DNA from: CAIWHR01 sp963811685
Lineage (GTDB): Bacteria > Pseudomonadota > Gammaproteobacteria > Burkholderiales > Casimicrobiaceae
Length of the DNA stretch: 64,000 nt
Assembly: GCA_963811685.1 (NCBI GenBank)
Contig: CAWESK010000006.1
Span: 186,001 to 250,000, forward strand
Direction of reading: 5' to 3'
Position numbers and translations under genes: made by a program. Below, piece by piece: positions 1 through 8,727 of this stretch (within the stretch, counting starts at the first letter, position 1; each line of letters opens with the position of its first letter). The notes under the pieces were generated by a model. The model was not told the origin of the DNA. It worked only from the letters and a program-made list of their open reading frames with translations, and did no database searches.

Positions 1-610
1 TCGGGCTAGTGGCGAGTTTTAACCAGCCCGGCGGTAATCTCACGGGCATTGCGTTCGTGCCGAACCAGCTAGGCGCCAAGCGCGTGCAGCTGCTGCATGA
101 ACTCGTTCCCAAGGGTGCGCGCGTCGGCTTGTTGATGAACCCGGACAACCCGAACGTCGCGACCGAGCAGGCGGACTTGAAGGATGGTGCAGGCAAGTTC
201 GGACTGCAGACTGTTGTGCAAATTGCGCGCAACGCCACCGAGATAGATGTTGCATTCACGGAACTCGTGCGCGCCAAGGTCGACGCCGTGATCGCGGCCA
301 CGGACCCGGTCCTGCTCGATCGCCGCGAGCAAATCGCCGCGCTTGCCGAGCGCAATGCGCTCCCGGCGATTTCGTTCACCCGCCAGCTCGCAATGGCGGG
401 CCTGCTGATGACTACGGCCCAGACATCGGGTGGATGTATCGCCAAGCCGGCGGCTACATCGGCCAGATCCTCAAGGGGGCGAAGCCGGCCGACATGCCAG
501 TCATGCAGTCGATCCGCTTCGAGCTCGTCCTCAACCTCAAGACTGCAAGGCGCTTGGGCCTCGAGGTTCCGCCGACCTTTCGTGCCTCTGTCGACGACGT
601 GATCGAGTGA
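1..610 (+). pseudogene. ABC transporter solute-binding protein, 3' part, frameshifted
   Basis: The reading frame is already open at the first base, so the 5' end lies outside the window. The translation reads as the C-terminal two thirds of a periplasmic binding protein of the ABC-substrate-binding (PF04392, TrpX-like) family, with the typical 'SFNQPGGNLTGI' hinge segment and 'VDAVIAATDPVL'. At about base 411 one base seems to be missing: the text moves from 'AMAGLLM' in one frame to 'GPDIGWMYRQAGGYIGQILK' in another, which then runs to a normal family C-terminus (ends 'SVDDVIE') and a TGA. This could be a true pseudogene or a sequencing error. No permease or ATPase partner lies downstream. 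Confidence 0.75.
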
Positions 611-1046
611 CCCCGCGCATCTCCCCATGACCCTGGCCCAAGTCTAACCCGAAGACGGCGGTCCCCTTCATGCGGGCGGTTGCTGAAGACGAGAGTCCGC
701 TCTTGTTGATTTGGGCGACTACTATTAGAAAAGCCGAACGCCTGCAACGGGTCGAGAGCCGAGATACGTTCTTGTCGGTCAACAACCGGCCACATCCAGG
801 CATTGACGCTGGTGCAAGACTGCTCTTTCGAACGGCAGGCTCAGACCCTATAGCGGCTATTCGCTGCGGTGTGGCGCCAAGATACGCGTAATCGCCTTCG
901 CCACCGAGCCGCCGGGCCGCCGGGCCGCCATTGACCACGGCTGACGGCGAAGACACAATCCCGGAAGTGGTAGAAGTGCCCTTGGAATTCCTTTCCTTCC
1001 GGAGCCGCCATCGCGTCGACCGGCCGCTCGAGGCATGTGACCTAGA
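611..1046. other. Gene-free stretch
   Basis: No frame here looks like a conserved protein on either strand. A short plus-strand frame at 670-891 has no recognisable family, no clear ribosome-binding site and no domain. No hairpin terminator or promoter stands out. Confidence 0.4.
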
Positions 1047-2774
1047 GTGCGCACCATGGGCCAGCCCGTCCTGCTTGCCATCGACGACAATGAAAGCCTG
1101 CTGGGCGACATCGAACGCGAGCTGCGCGATCGGTACGCGCGGCACTATCAGGTGGTCTGCGTGCGATCGCCCGCGGAGGCTCGTGCGCACCTTGCCGACT
1201 TTGCCGCCTCGGGCGTCGAGGTCGCCCTGGTGCTGGCTGGCCGGTCGGCCGCGGGCGCGCCCGCCAGTGAACTGCTAGCCGAGGTCCGGCAGGTCCACCC
1301 CCGGGCCAAGCGAGCCCTGCTGGTAGCGTTCGCCGACTGGGGCCAGAAGGCGGTCGGCGACGAGATCTTCGAGGGGGTGGCCGACGGTCGGTTCGATTAC
1401 TTTGTGCTCCGACCGGCAGAGTCGCCCGACGAGCTGTTCCACCAGACGATCTCGAGCATGCTGCTCGAGTGGTGGGACGCGAACCGGGCCTCGCCGCACA
1501 CGGTGCAAATTGTGGGCGAGTCGTGGACGGGACGGGCCCACGAGCTGCGCGAGGCGCTCAAGCAGTGCGCGGTGGTGCACAACTTCTGCCTGGCCGACTC
1601 GGACGAGGGTCGGGCGCTGGTCGCCGCGGCCCCCGAGGGGGCGAAGCTCCCGCTCGTCGTGTTCCCCAACGGCACGGTCCTCGAGAACCCGAGCAACGCC
1701 GAGTTGGCAATGGCCGCCGGCGGCGCCGTCAACCCCGAGCGGGTGGACTTCGACGTGATCATCGTCGGGGCGGGTCCCGCGGGCTTGTCGGCCGCGGTGT
1801 ACGGCGCCTCGGAAGGGTTCCGCACGTTGGTGGTCGACAAAGGCGGCATTGGCGGCCAGGCCACGTCGAGCTCGCTCATCAGGAACTACCTCGGGTTCCC
1901 GCGCGGCATCAGCGGCCGGCAGCTGGCCCAGAGCGCGTACAACCAGGCGTGGGTGTTCGGGGCGGAGTTCGTGTTCATGCAGTCGGTCACGGGACTAACC
2001 CGTGACAGTGACCAACTCGTGGTCACGCTGTCCGACAGCGGCCCGGTGCGCTGCTCCGCGGTGATCCTGGCGATGGGCGCCAGGTATCGCCGGCTCGACG
2101 TGCCGTCGCTGGAAGCATTGATCGGGGCCGGCGTGTTCTACGGGGGTCCGACATCTGAGGCATCGGCACTCACCGGTCGCGATGTCTTCATCGTCGGAGG
2201 CGCCAACTCCGCGGGGCAAGCCGCGCTGTACCTCGCTCGGTACGCTCGCACCGTCACTCTGGTGGTGCGGGCCGATTCGCTCCGCGCCGGGATGTCCGAG
2301 TACCTCGTGCGCCAGATCGAGGCGACCGACAATATCAAGGCGCGGCTCGGCTGCCAGGTGGTGGGCGGTGGCGGCGACGGACGCCTCGAGCACCTGGTGC
2401 TGCGCGACATTGGGTCGCGAACAGAAGCCGCGGTCGAGGCGAACGCGCTCTTCCTCCTGATCGGAGCGCAGCCGAACACCGATTGGCTTCCGCCGGACAT
2501 CGCCCGCGATGAGCATGGATTCGTCCTCACGGGAGCAGAAGTCTCGCAGCGTCGCTCATCGCGTCTCGATCGCAGTCCGTCTCTACTCGAGACGAGCATG
2601 GCAGGCGTGTTCGCCGCTGGCGACGTCCGCCACGGTGCAGTGAAGCGTGTCGCCTCAGCGGTCGGCGAAGGCTCCATCGCCATTCAGTTCCTTCATCAGC
2701 AATTCGCCGCTGAGCAACGTCAGCCGCGCGGCCGATCCGACGAACATCCCAGCCAAGCCGGGAGTGGGCGGTAG
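1047..2774 (+). CDS. FAD-dependent thioredoxin-reductase-like protein with N-terminal pseudo-receiver and thioredoxin-fold domains
   Basis: About 575 residues with three regions. Residues 1-130 resemble a response-regulator receiver (acidic 'IDDNE' near residue 12), but the usual phosphoacceptor Asp is Gly (about residue 65, 'VLAGRSAAG') and the conserved Lys before Pro is Arg ('FVLRPAE'). Residues 145-230 look like a thioredoxin/glutaredoxin fold without a CxxC. Residues 238-565 are a pyridine-nucleotide disulfide oxidoreductase: 'VIIVGAGPAGLSAAVYGASE' for FAD, 'VFIVGGANSAGQAALYLAR' for NAD(P)H and 'GVFAAGDVR' near the C-terminus. The TrxR redox CxxC is absent. The GTG start follows the open frame; an ATG three codons in (1056) is equally possible. 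Receiver-TrxR fusions are known, best from actinobacteria; the substrate is unknown. The gene stands alone. Confidence 0.85.
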   Translation: MRTMGQPVLLAIDDNESLLGDIERELRDRYARHYQVVCVRSPAEARAHLADFAASGVEVALVLAGRSAAGAPASELLAEVRQVHPRAKRALLVAFADWGQKAVGDEIFEGVADGRFDYFVLRPAESPDELFHQTISSMLLEWWDANRASPHTVQIVGESWTGRAHELREALKQCAVVHNFCLADSDEGRALVAAAPEGAKLPLVVFPNGTVLENPSNAELAMAAGGAVNPERVDFDVIIVGAGPAGLSAAVYGASEGFRTLVVDKGGIGGQATSSSLIRNYLGFPRGISGRQLAQSAYNQAWVFGAEFVFMQSVTGLTRDSDQLVVTLSDSGPVRCSAVILAMGARYRRLDVPSLEALIGAGVFYGGPTSEASALTGRDVFIVGGANSAGQAALYLARYARTVTLVVRADSLRAGMSEYLVRQIEATDNIKARLGCQVVGGGGDGRLEHLVLRDIGSRTEAAVEANALFLLIGAQPNTDWLPPDIARDEHGFVLTGAEVSQRRSSRLDRSPSLLETSMAGVFAAGDVRHGAVKRVASAVGEGSIAIQFLHQQFAAEQRQPRGRSDEHPSQAGSGR

Positions 2775-2986
2775 CGCCAGCCTGACGTTGGACCGCCCGC
2801 TCGAACTGAGCGAGCAGCTTGCGGCGCTGATTCCGCCACCCGACCGGCAGGCTCTAAACCTCAGGAAGCAGCCATTTGATTGTCCATCCCGAACGGCTCT
2901 TCTGGGTCGTCTGCGGTACTCTGTGAACCGAACCCCGGTATCGAGCGGAACCGGCAGTCGAGCGCAGAGCTCCGAAAGCTTCGGTG
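2775..2986 (+). mobile_element. Possible IS91-type transposase remnant in intergenic DNA
   Basis: Around 2778-2850 the plus strand encodes 'LTLDRPLELSEQLAALIPPP', which resembles the conserved segment near the C-terminus of IS91-family transposases ('...PLEFLERLAALVPPPR...'). The expected following residues (RYHGVLAP-like) are missing and no other part of a transposase or terminal repeat is visible. If real it is a short decayed fragment. The rest of the gap shows nothing recognisable. Confidence 0.22.
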
Positions 2987-3808
2987 TCAGCGCCCCACTC
3001 CGGCCAGCACGTCGGCCTTGAGGAAGCGCTCGACCACCAGCATGAACGCGATCGACGGAATGAGCAGCAACAGTGCGGTGATCGACGCGATCTGGTAGTT
3101 GCCGCCCATGCTGGCGTTGAACATCAGGAGCGGCAGCGTCGTCACGTCGGGGACGCCGACGAAGTAGGTGCCGGTGAATTCGTCGAGCGATTCGAGGAAC
3201 ACGAAGATCGCGCTGGCGATGAGGCCCGGCGCGGCGAGCGGCAGCGTCACCGTCCGGAAGCATGTCCAGGGCGACGCTCCCATGTTGCGCGCGGCTTCCT
3301 CGAGCGAGGGCTCGACGGAGGCGAACGCGGCCGAGGCGATCCAGACGGCGAGCACCAGGCCGTGCGACGCGTGCACCAGCACGACGCCGAGGACGGTTCC
3401 GTTGAGGCCGATCTCGTAGAACACGCGCGCGATGTTCACGTAGACCGGCAGGTTGGGCACCGCCTGCGGCAGCAGGAACGCGAGCAGGATGAGGCTGCGC
3501 CAGCGAAGCTTCAGCCGGGCGAGCGCGTAGCCCGCGGGGATCGCCACCGCGAGGCTCAACGCCACGGTGAGCACGGCGATCCACACGCTGGTGCCGAGCG
3601 ACGCCAGCGCATTGCCGCGCGGGCTGAACACCTGGCCCCAGAATTTCAAGCCGAACTCCTGCGGAATCTTGTACGGGAAATACCACTTCTCGGCGAACGC
3701 CCACAGGAAGAGATTGGCGAGCGGCCCGAAGATCGCGAACGCGACGAGCGCCAGCACGAGGGCCATGCCGATCATCTGCGGCCAGCTCGAGGGACGTCGG
3801 AGCGTCAT
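2987..3808 (-). CDS. ABC transporter permease, PotC/ThiP-like second subunit
   Basis: 273-residue inner-membrane permease of the binding-protein-dependent transport family. Six hydrophobic segments are visible, starting at residues 12-35. The cytoplasmic EAA loop reads 'EEAARNMGASPWTCFRTVTL', followed by 'PLAAPGLIASAIFVFLESLD', close to PotC/CysW-type subunits. Its ATG overlaps the stop codon of the preceding permease by four bases (ATGA), showing translational coupling. It is the last gene of the SBP-permease-permease unit. The substrate cannot be fixed; spermidine/putrescine, iron or phosphonate systems share this architecture. Confidence 0.88.
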   Translation of the reverse strand: MTLRRPSSWPQMIGMALVLALVAFAIFGPLANLFLWAFAEKWYFPYKIPQEFGLKFWGQVFSPRGNALASLGTSVWIAVLTVALSLAVAIPAGYALARLKLRWRSLILLAFLLPQAVPNLPVYVNIARVFYEIGLNGTVLGVVLVHASHGLVLAVWIASAAFASVEPSLEEAARNMGASPWTCFRTVTLPLAAPGLIASAIFVFLESLDEFTGTYFVGVPDVTTLPLLMFNASMGGNYQIASITALLLLIPSIAFMLVVERFLKADVLAGVGR

Positions 3809-4689
3809 GCCTGCGCCGCCTTCTGCGCGGCCGAGTGCCGCAGGTAGAACCACGCGCCCGCGCCCGCGACGATCAGCGTGAGCAGGCACAGCGCGTTTGC
3901 CACCGCGTAGTCGGACAGCGTGCTGATCCGGTAGGCGACGTCGACGGTGATCATCGTCGGCGAGTTGGGATTGATCATCATCGGCACCGACAGCACCGAG
4001 AGCATCGTCACGAACGACAGCACGAGGCCGACGAGCACCGTGCCGCGGACCTGCGGCAGCACGATGTCGAGCAATACGCGCAACCGTCTCGCGCCGAGGT
4101 TGCGCGCCGCCTCGATGTGCTGCGGCTCCAGCGAGGCCATCGCGCCCGCCACGAGGAGCGTCACGAACGGCGCCTGCTTCCACACGAACGCCACCACGAT
4201 GCCGCGCCAGTCGAGCAGGCTTTGCGCGGACAGCGGCTCGATGAGCCCGGAGCCGATCAGCACGTGGTTCAGCATCCCGTTCTTGGCGAGGAACGTCCGC
4301 ATGATCTGCCCGGTGACGATGAACGGAATGAACAGCGGCCACCGATAGAGCCAGCGCAGGATCGCCACCGCGCGCGGGTTTTCGCCCAGCGTCAGATAGC
4401 CCGCGATCGCGATGGCGACGAGGCCGATCAGCAGCGTCGACAGGAGGACGATGCCGACGGTGAAGAGCAGGTCGGTCCGGTAGAGATCCCAGGACTTCGC
4501 GAAATGCTCGAGCGTGAACTCGCCGGTCTTGCCGCGGAACGCGAGGACGAACGACATCGCGAGCGGCAGCACGAAAAAGAGCCCGACGATCGCGAGCGCC
4601 GGCCCGGTGAGCAGGAGCCCGGCCGCGTATCCCCCGCGGGCGCGTCCCCTCGCCTCCTCCCCCCGCGCCGCGAGGAGAGGACGCGTCAT
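3805..4689 (-). CDS. ABC transporter permease, PotB-like first subunit
   Basis: About 294 residues with an N-terminal tail, a first membrane helix at about 24-48 ('LLLTGPALAIVGLFFVLPLA') and further helices. The EAA motif region is 'EAARNLGARRLRVLLDIVLP'. It pairs with the next permease to form the membrane channel. The start is uncertain: the ATG chosen has no strong Shine-Dalgarno, and a TTG two codons upstream (4695) is in frame. Only about 20 bases separate it from the stop of the solute-binding protein gene, so the two are co-transcribed. Confidence 0.87.
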   Translation of the reverse strand: MTRPLLAARGEEARGRARGGYAAGLLLTGPALAIVGLFFVLPLAMSFVLAFRGKTGEFTLEHFAKSWDLYRTDLLFTVGIVLLSTLLIGLVAIAIAGYLTLGENPRAVAILRWLYRWPLFIPFIVTGQIMRTFLAKNGMLNHVLIGSGLIEPLSAQSLLDWRGIVVAFVWKQAPFVTLLVAGAMASLEPQHIEAARNLGARRLRVLLDIVLPQVRGTVLVGLVLSFVTMLSVLSVPMMINPNSPTMITVDVAYRISTLSDYAVANALCLLTLIVAGAGAWFYLRHSAAQKAAQA

Positions 4690-4711
4690 CGACAACGTCC
4701 ATCGAACGACG

Positions 4712-5857
4712 CTACTTGATCACCACCCGCTCGTAGCCTTCGACGATGTCGGTGAAGTAGTCCGACAGCGGGAACGGCCGGCCGTATTGCGACAGCTGCG
4801 ACGGCGAGATGTCGGTGAAGAGCTTGTTCCAGTCCGCAGGCGAGAGCTTCGTCTGCACGTACACCGGGTCGATGCCCGGGTACCAGTTGAACTGCTTGAC
4901 GATGCCTTCGGCCTGCACTTCCGGGCTTTCGGCGAAGTCGATGAATTTCTTCGCCAGCGCGGCATTGGCCGCCTTCGCCGGAATCACGTAGTACATAGGC
5001 TGGCCGGGAAGTCCCGGCGACGGCAGCGCGAGCTTGATCTTCGGGCTCATCTTGCCGTCGGCCTGCCACGTGTAGAACATGTCGACCCACACCGGTCCCA
5101 TCGTGATCTCGCCGCGGTTCAGCATGTCGAGCGTGCCCGCGTTGCCCGGCGTCATCACGACGTACTGGTTGAAGTCCTTGAGGCTCACGAGCGACTTGTC
5201 GATGATCGCCTTGTCGCTGGCGGCGTAGGGGCCCTTCTCCAGCTTGTCGCCGAGGCCGCTGTTCGCCGATACCCAGCCCATCACGAAGCCGACGCCGGAC
5301 ATCCCGCCCTTGACGCCGTTGTAGCCGAACTGTTTCGGGTTCTTCTTCACCCATTCGGCGAGCTCGGCGTACGATTTCGGCGGCGTCTTCACCATGTCCG
5401 GGTTGTACGCAAACGCGATCTGGCTGTGGAACATCGGCAGCACGTAGCCGTCGACGTTCGCTCCCAGCGCGTTCTTCGCCGTGTCGCGCGAGACGAGCTT
5501 GCCGGCGGCGACGTCGGCGCGATACGGCATCAGCAGCTTCTCGTTCACCATCGTGGCCGCGCCGCGCTGGTGCACGACGGCGACGTCGGTGTCCCACGTC
5601 GCGTTGCCGGCCTTCTGCTGCGCGGACAGCTTTTCGTAGATCTTCTGCGAGCCGGCGTCGCCCGGGCCCGTGCCGACCGCGCGAACCTTGACGCCCGGAT
5701 TCATCGCCTCGAACTTCGGCCCGAGATAGTTGTTGACGTAGTCGACCATGTTCTGGTCGCCGGCAGAGACGACATTGAGCGTCGTTTGCGCCTGCGCCGG
5801 CGGCAGCGCGGCGATGAGGCCGGCGGCGGCGAGCGCGAGCAGGATGCGGAGTTTCAT
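4712..5857 (-). CDS. Extracellular solute-binding protein of PotD/Fbp type
   Basis: 381 residues. A Sec signal peptide covers about residues 1-23 ('LAAAGLIAALPPAQAQ', cleavage after AQA). The mature part begins 'TTLNVVSAGDQNMVDYVNNY' and has the two-lobe family-1 binding-protein pattern, including 'WDTDVAVVHQRGAATMVNE' and a C-terminal 'FIDFAESPEVQAEGIVKQFN' seen in PotD/Fbp/AfuA proteins. It should bind the substrate in the periplasm and hand it to the two downstream permeases. Its ATG overlaps the ATPase stop (ATGA). Which ligand it binds cannot be read from sequence. Confidence 0.87.
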   Translation of the reverse strand: MKLRILLALAAAGLIAALPPAQAQTTLNVVSAGDQNMVDYVNNYLGPKFEAMNPGVKVRAVGTGPGDAGSQKIYEKLSAQQKAGNATWDTDVAVVHQRGAATMVNEKLLMPYRADVAAGKLVSRDTAKNALGANVDGYVLPMFHSQIAFAYNPDMVKTPPKSYAELAEWVKKNPKQFGYNGVKGGMSGVGFVMGWVSANSGLGDKLEKGPYAASDKAIIDKSLVSLKDFNQYVVMTPGNAGTLDMLNRGEITMGPVWVDMFYTWQADGKMSPKIKLALPSPGLPGQPMYYVIPAKAANAALAKKFIDFAESPEVQAEGIVKQFNWYPGIDPVYVQTKLSPADWNKLFTDISPSQLSQYGRPFPLSDYFTDIVEGYERVVIK

Positions 5858-6909
5858 GCGATCTCCCGATCATTGGTGGATTGCCCGGTTGGAAAAAGCA
5901 GGAGCGCGTCGCGGGGAACGACGACCGAGGCCGCCGTGCCTTCCGCCACGCGCTCCGGCGCGTGAACCCAGATGTCGGCGCCGGCCGCGCGCACGCGGTA
6001 GCGATAGCCTTGTCCGACGTAGATGGTCTGCGCGATGACGCCGTCGATGACGAGCGCCTCGCGGCCCGCCTGCGACGGCGGCGCGAAGCGCGCGGCATCG
6101 CTGCGGAAATGGGCGCGCAGCCGCGGTCCAGCGGCTGCGCCGCCGTTGGCGGCGGCATAGGCGCCCGACGCCGTGCTGACGACATCGAGCGCGTTGTCGG
6201 CACCCATGAAGCCGGCGACGAACGCGCTCGTCGGCCGCTGGAAGATCTCCTCGGGCGTGCCGAACTGCACGACCCGGCCGGCGTCGATGACGGCGATGCG
6301 GTCGGCCAGCGTCAGCGCCTCCTCGCGATCGTGCGTCACGTACACCGACGTGATGCCGACACGCTTCTGCAGCGCGCGCAACTCGTGGCGCAATTCGATC
6401 CGCACCTTGTAGTCGAGATTCGACATCGGCTCGTCCAGCAGCAGCAGCGTCGGATCGACCGCCAGCGCGCGGCCAAGGGCGACGCGCTGCCGCTGGCCGC
6501 CGGAAAGCTGCGTCACCGGCCGCGGCCCGAAGCCGTCGAGCTGCAACAGCTTCAGCATCTCGGCCACGCGCGCGGCGATCGCGTCCTTCTTCCAGCTGCG
6601 CATCGAGAGCCCGTAGCCGATGTTCGCCGCGACGCTCATGTGCGGCCACAGCGCGTAGGACTGGAACATCATCGCCGTATTGCGTTTTTCCGGCGGCAGA
6701 CCCGTGATGTCCTTGCCGTCGACGCGGATGGCGCCGGAGTCCGGATGGATGAAGCCGGCGATCGAGCGGAGCAGCGTCGTCTTGCCGCAACCCGAGCTGC
6801 CGAGGAGCGCGATCATCTCGCCCCGCTGGACGTCGAGGCTCACATGGTCGAGCACCTGCGTCGCGCCGTAGGAGACGCAGAGGTTATCGATGACGAGGTA
6901 CGCTGGCAT
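5854..6909 (-). CDS. ABC transporter ATP-binding protein, PotA/FbpC type
   Basis: 351 residues. Walker A 'GSSGCGKTTLLRSIAG' (about 36-51), Q-loop 'MMFQSYALWPHMSV', signature 'LSGGQRQRVALGRAL', Walker B 'LLLLDEPMSNLD', and H-loop 'VTHDREEAL'. After about residue 240 comes a TOBE-like C-terminal domain, typical of importers for spermidine, iron or sulfate-like ligands. It is first in the ATPase-SBP-permease-permease unit, with four-base overlap to the SBP. The ATG at 'MPAYLVIDNLCVSYG' was chosen because homologous ATPases begin just before this strand. Confidence 0.9.
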   Translation of the reverse strand: MPAYLVIDNLCVSYGATQVLDHVSLDVQRGEMIALLGSSGCGKTTLLRSIAGFIHPDSGAIRVDGKDITGLPPEKRNTAMMFQSYALWPHMSVAANIGYGLSMRSWKKDAIAARVAEMLKLLQLDGFGPRPVTQLSGGQRQRVALGRALAVDPTLLLLDEPMSNLDYKVRIELRHELRALQKRVGITSVYVTHDREEALTLADRIAVIDAGRVVQFGTPEEIFQRPTSAFVAGFMGADNALDVVSTASGAYAAANGGAAAGPRLRAHFRSDAARFAPPSQAGREALVIDGVIAQTIYVGQGYRYRVRAAGADIWVHAPERVAEGTAASVVVPRDALLLFPTGQSTNDREIA

Positions 6910-7315
6910 GCGGGCACGCGACGCGGAACGGCGCGGAAGACTGTGGTCGCGCAGTATGACGCCTGCGCGACAGGATGCGAACCGGGCGTTCGGTGCGCTG
7001 CGGCAATCGAGGGGTGCCGAAGCCATGAAAAGACGGCTTGCTGCGGCGCAGCAGCCCGGGTCGGGCCGGCGGTGCCGGCGGCGCGACCCGGAGCGGCTCC
7101 TCGTCGTCGTCGTCGTCCTCGTCGTCGTCGCCGTAGCCCTCGTCCTCGTCGGGATCGATGTTGCCGCCTTCCTTTCCGTCGTCGTCGTCGTCTTCGTCGT
7201 CCTCGTCGTCATCTCCCGGATTGACCGTCGGCGCGAACGAACGCGTCACACCGGCCGGCACGGGCCACCCGTCCGTGAACGGCCAAGCGCCTTCGTTGTC
7301 GCAGAGGAGAGCCAT
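6884..7315 (-). CDS. Hypothetical protein with very acidic Asp/Glu tracts
   Basis: A 143-codon frame starting 'MALLCDNEGAWPFTDGWPVP' and containing two runs of Asp/Glu (about residues 35-46 and 62-72) encoded by GAC/GAG repeats. After residue 75 it becomes Arg/Pro-rich and overlaps the start of the ABC ATPase gene by 26 bases, so the real protein may be shorter or the frame fortuitous. No good Shine-Dalgarno precedes the ATG. No family is recognised. It lies directly upstream of the transporter genes on the same strand. Confidence 0.3.
   Translation of the reverse strand: MALLCDNEGAWPFTDGWPVPAGVTRSFAPTVNPGDDDEDDEDDDDDGKEGGNIDPDEDEGYGDDDEDDDDDEEPLRVAPPAPPARPGLLRRSKPSFHGFGTPRLPQRTERPVRILSRRRHTARPQSSAPFRVACPHASVPRHR
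7098..7211. repeat. Trinucleotide (GTC/TCG) low-complexity tracts
   Basis: Two tracts of near-perfect GTC repeats (about 7098-7131 and 7177-7211) separated by a mixed 45-bp segment. On the minus strand they encode the Asp/Glu runs of the hypothetical acidic frame. Such tracts can vary in copy number by replication slippage. Confidence 0.7.
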
Positions 7316-7458
7316 CGGAACGCCAACGTTACCGCACAACCGGCCATCGACTCAACGCCCGACCATCGCGACGACGGTGTGGCGCCGACGCCGGAATCGA
7401 CCGACAATCGCTACGGCCGTCGGCATCCGGCACCGTCGCCGCGGCCCGAGAGCGGACA

Positions 7459-8727
7459 ATGAACAACGACAACAGCTCCCTGCGACCGATGGCGGATGCG
7501 CGCGCGCAGCCCGGCGGCATCGTCGGCCGCATGTTCGCCGCGATCGTCGCGTCGACCGGAATACCGCTGCGGATCGTGCTCGCCGATGGCTCGGTCATCG
7601 AAAGCGGCGGCGCGGAGCCCGCCTTTACGCTGCGGTTCCGCAGCGCGCAGGCGCAACGCCGGGTCGCCCTCTTCGGCTACGTGGGTCTTCTCGAGGCCTA
7701 CTTCGACGGCGGCCTCGACATCGACGGCGACATCGCGCTCGCGTTCCGGGCAGGCTTCGACAGCGGTTACGATCTCGTCAGGAATCCGCTCGTCGTCATG
7801 CGCAACCATTGGCACGAGTGGCGGCATTCGAACCGCTCGCTTGCGCAGGCGAAGGCCAATGCGCGTTTCCACTACGGGCTGGGGCAGGAGTTCTATCGGT
7901 ACTGGCTCGACCATCCGGCAATGATGTACACGTGTGCGTACTGGAAGGAAGGCACGACGACGCTGGAAGAAGCGCAGCGCAACAAGATGGACCACGTGTG
8001 CGCGAAGGTGCAGCTCAAGCCGGGAGAGACGTTCGTCGACGTCGGATCCGGCTGGGGCGGCCTGCTGCTCCACGCGTGGGAGCACTACGGGGCCATCGGA
8101 ACCGGGATCAATGCAACCACCGAGCAAGTGGCCGAATCGCGCGCCGAAATCGATCGTCGCGGGCTCGCGGACAAGCTCCGGGTGATCGAATGCGATTTCC
8201 GCGAGATGCCCGGACAGTACGACAAGCTCTTGTCGATCGGCACGCTCGAGCATGCCGGCCGCGACTCGCTGCCCGAGGTCGTGCGCGCCCACGCGCGGGC
8301 ATTGAAGCCCGGCGGACTCGGCGTCATCCACTTCATCGGCCACGTCGGCAAGCGCGACACCGAGCTCTACATCCGCGAGTACATCTTTCCGGGAGGCTGG
8401 ATTCCGAGCCTCTCGGAGGCGATCGACTGGATGGAGCGCTCCGGGCTCGAGGTGATGGACGTCGAGAACCTGCGCCGTCACTACGCGCTGACGCTCGACT
8501 GCTGGGCCGAGCGCTTCGACCGGAGCTGGGAGGCGATCCACGCGCTCGACCCCAAGCGGTTCGACGAGCGCTTCCGCCGCATCTGGCGCACCTATCTCTG
8601 GTCCTGTGCCGAAGTGTTCCGGACGAGGACGCCGCAGATCAACCTGTTCCAGGTGACCGTCAGCAAGGGCAGCGTCGGACGCGGCTACCCGATGAGCCGC
8701 GCCTTTCTCTATCCGCCCGCAACGTGA
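7459..8727 (+). CDS. CFA-synthase-family SAM-dependent fatty-acid methyltransferase (TmsB-like candidate)
   Basis: 422 residues, similar in length to CFA synthases. The family transfers a methyl(ene) group from S-adenosylmethionine to the double bond of phospholipid acyl chains at the membrane. SAM-binding motif I is 'FVDVGSGWGG' (about residues 192-201); 'IGTLEHAGRDSLPEV' and 'IREYIFPGGWIPSL' are strongly conserved family segments. The C-terminus is the usual 'FQVTVSKG...YPMSRAFLY' type. The gene overlaps the next gene by four bases (GTGA), so the two products probably act together; that partner is an FAD oxidoreductase, the arrangement of the TmsA/TmsB pair that makes 10-methyl fatty acids. 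It could also be an ordinary cyclopropane synthase. Confidence 0.88.
   Translation: MNNDNSSLRPMADARAQPGGIVGRMFAAIVASTGIPLRIVLADGSVIESGGAEPAFTLRFRSAQAQRRVALFGYVGLLEAYFDGGLDIDGDIALAFRAGFDSGYDLVRNPLVVMRNHWHEWRHSNRSLAQAKANARFHYGLGQEFYRYWLDHPAMMYTCAYWKEGTTTLEEAQRNKMDHVCAKVQLKPGETFVDVGSGWGGLLLHAWEHYGAIGTGINATTEQVAESRAEIDRRGLADKLRVIECDFREMPGQYDKLLSIGTLEHAGRDSLPEVVRAHARALKPGGLGVIHFIGHVGKRDTELYIREYIFPGGWIPSLSEAIDWMERSGLEVMDVENLRRHYALTLDCWAERFDRSWEAIHALDPKRFDERFRRIWRTYLWSCAEVFRTRTPQINLFQVTVSKGSVGRGYPMSRAFLYPPAT

Noticed and set aside
670..891. 73-codon plus-strand frame between the binding protein and the reductase
   Set aside because: No ribosome-binding site, no recognisable family and low-complexity context; not supported as a gene.
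2984..5965. Plus-strand frames of 290-480 codons opposite the first ABC transporter
   Set aside because: Composition (Arg, Glu, His, Asp repeats) is that of antisense GC-rich coding DNA; no family match.
7098..7211. Possible satellite or CRISPR-like repeat
   Set aside because: Simple trinucleotide tracts of one frame; no repeat-spacer structure.
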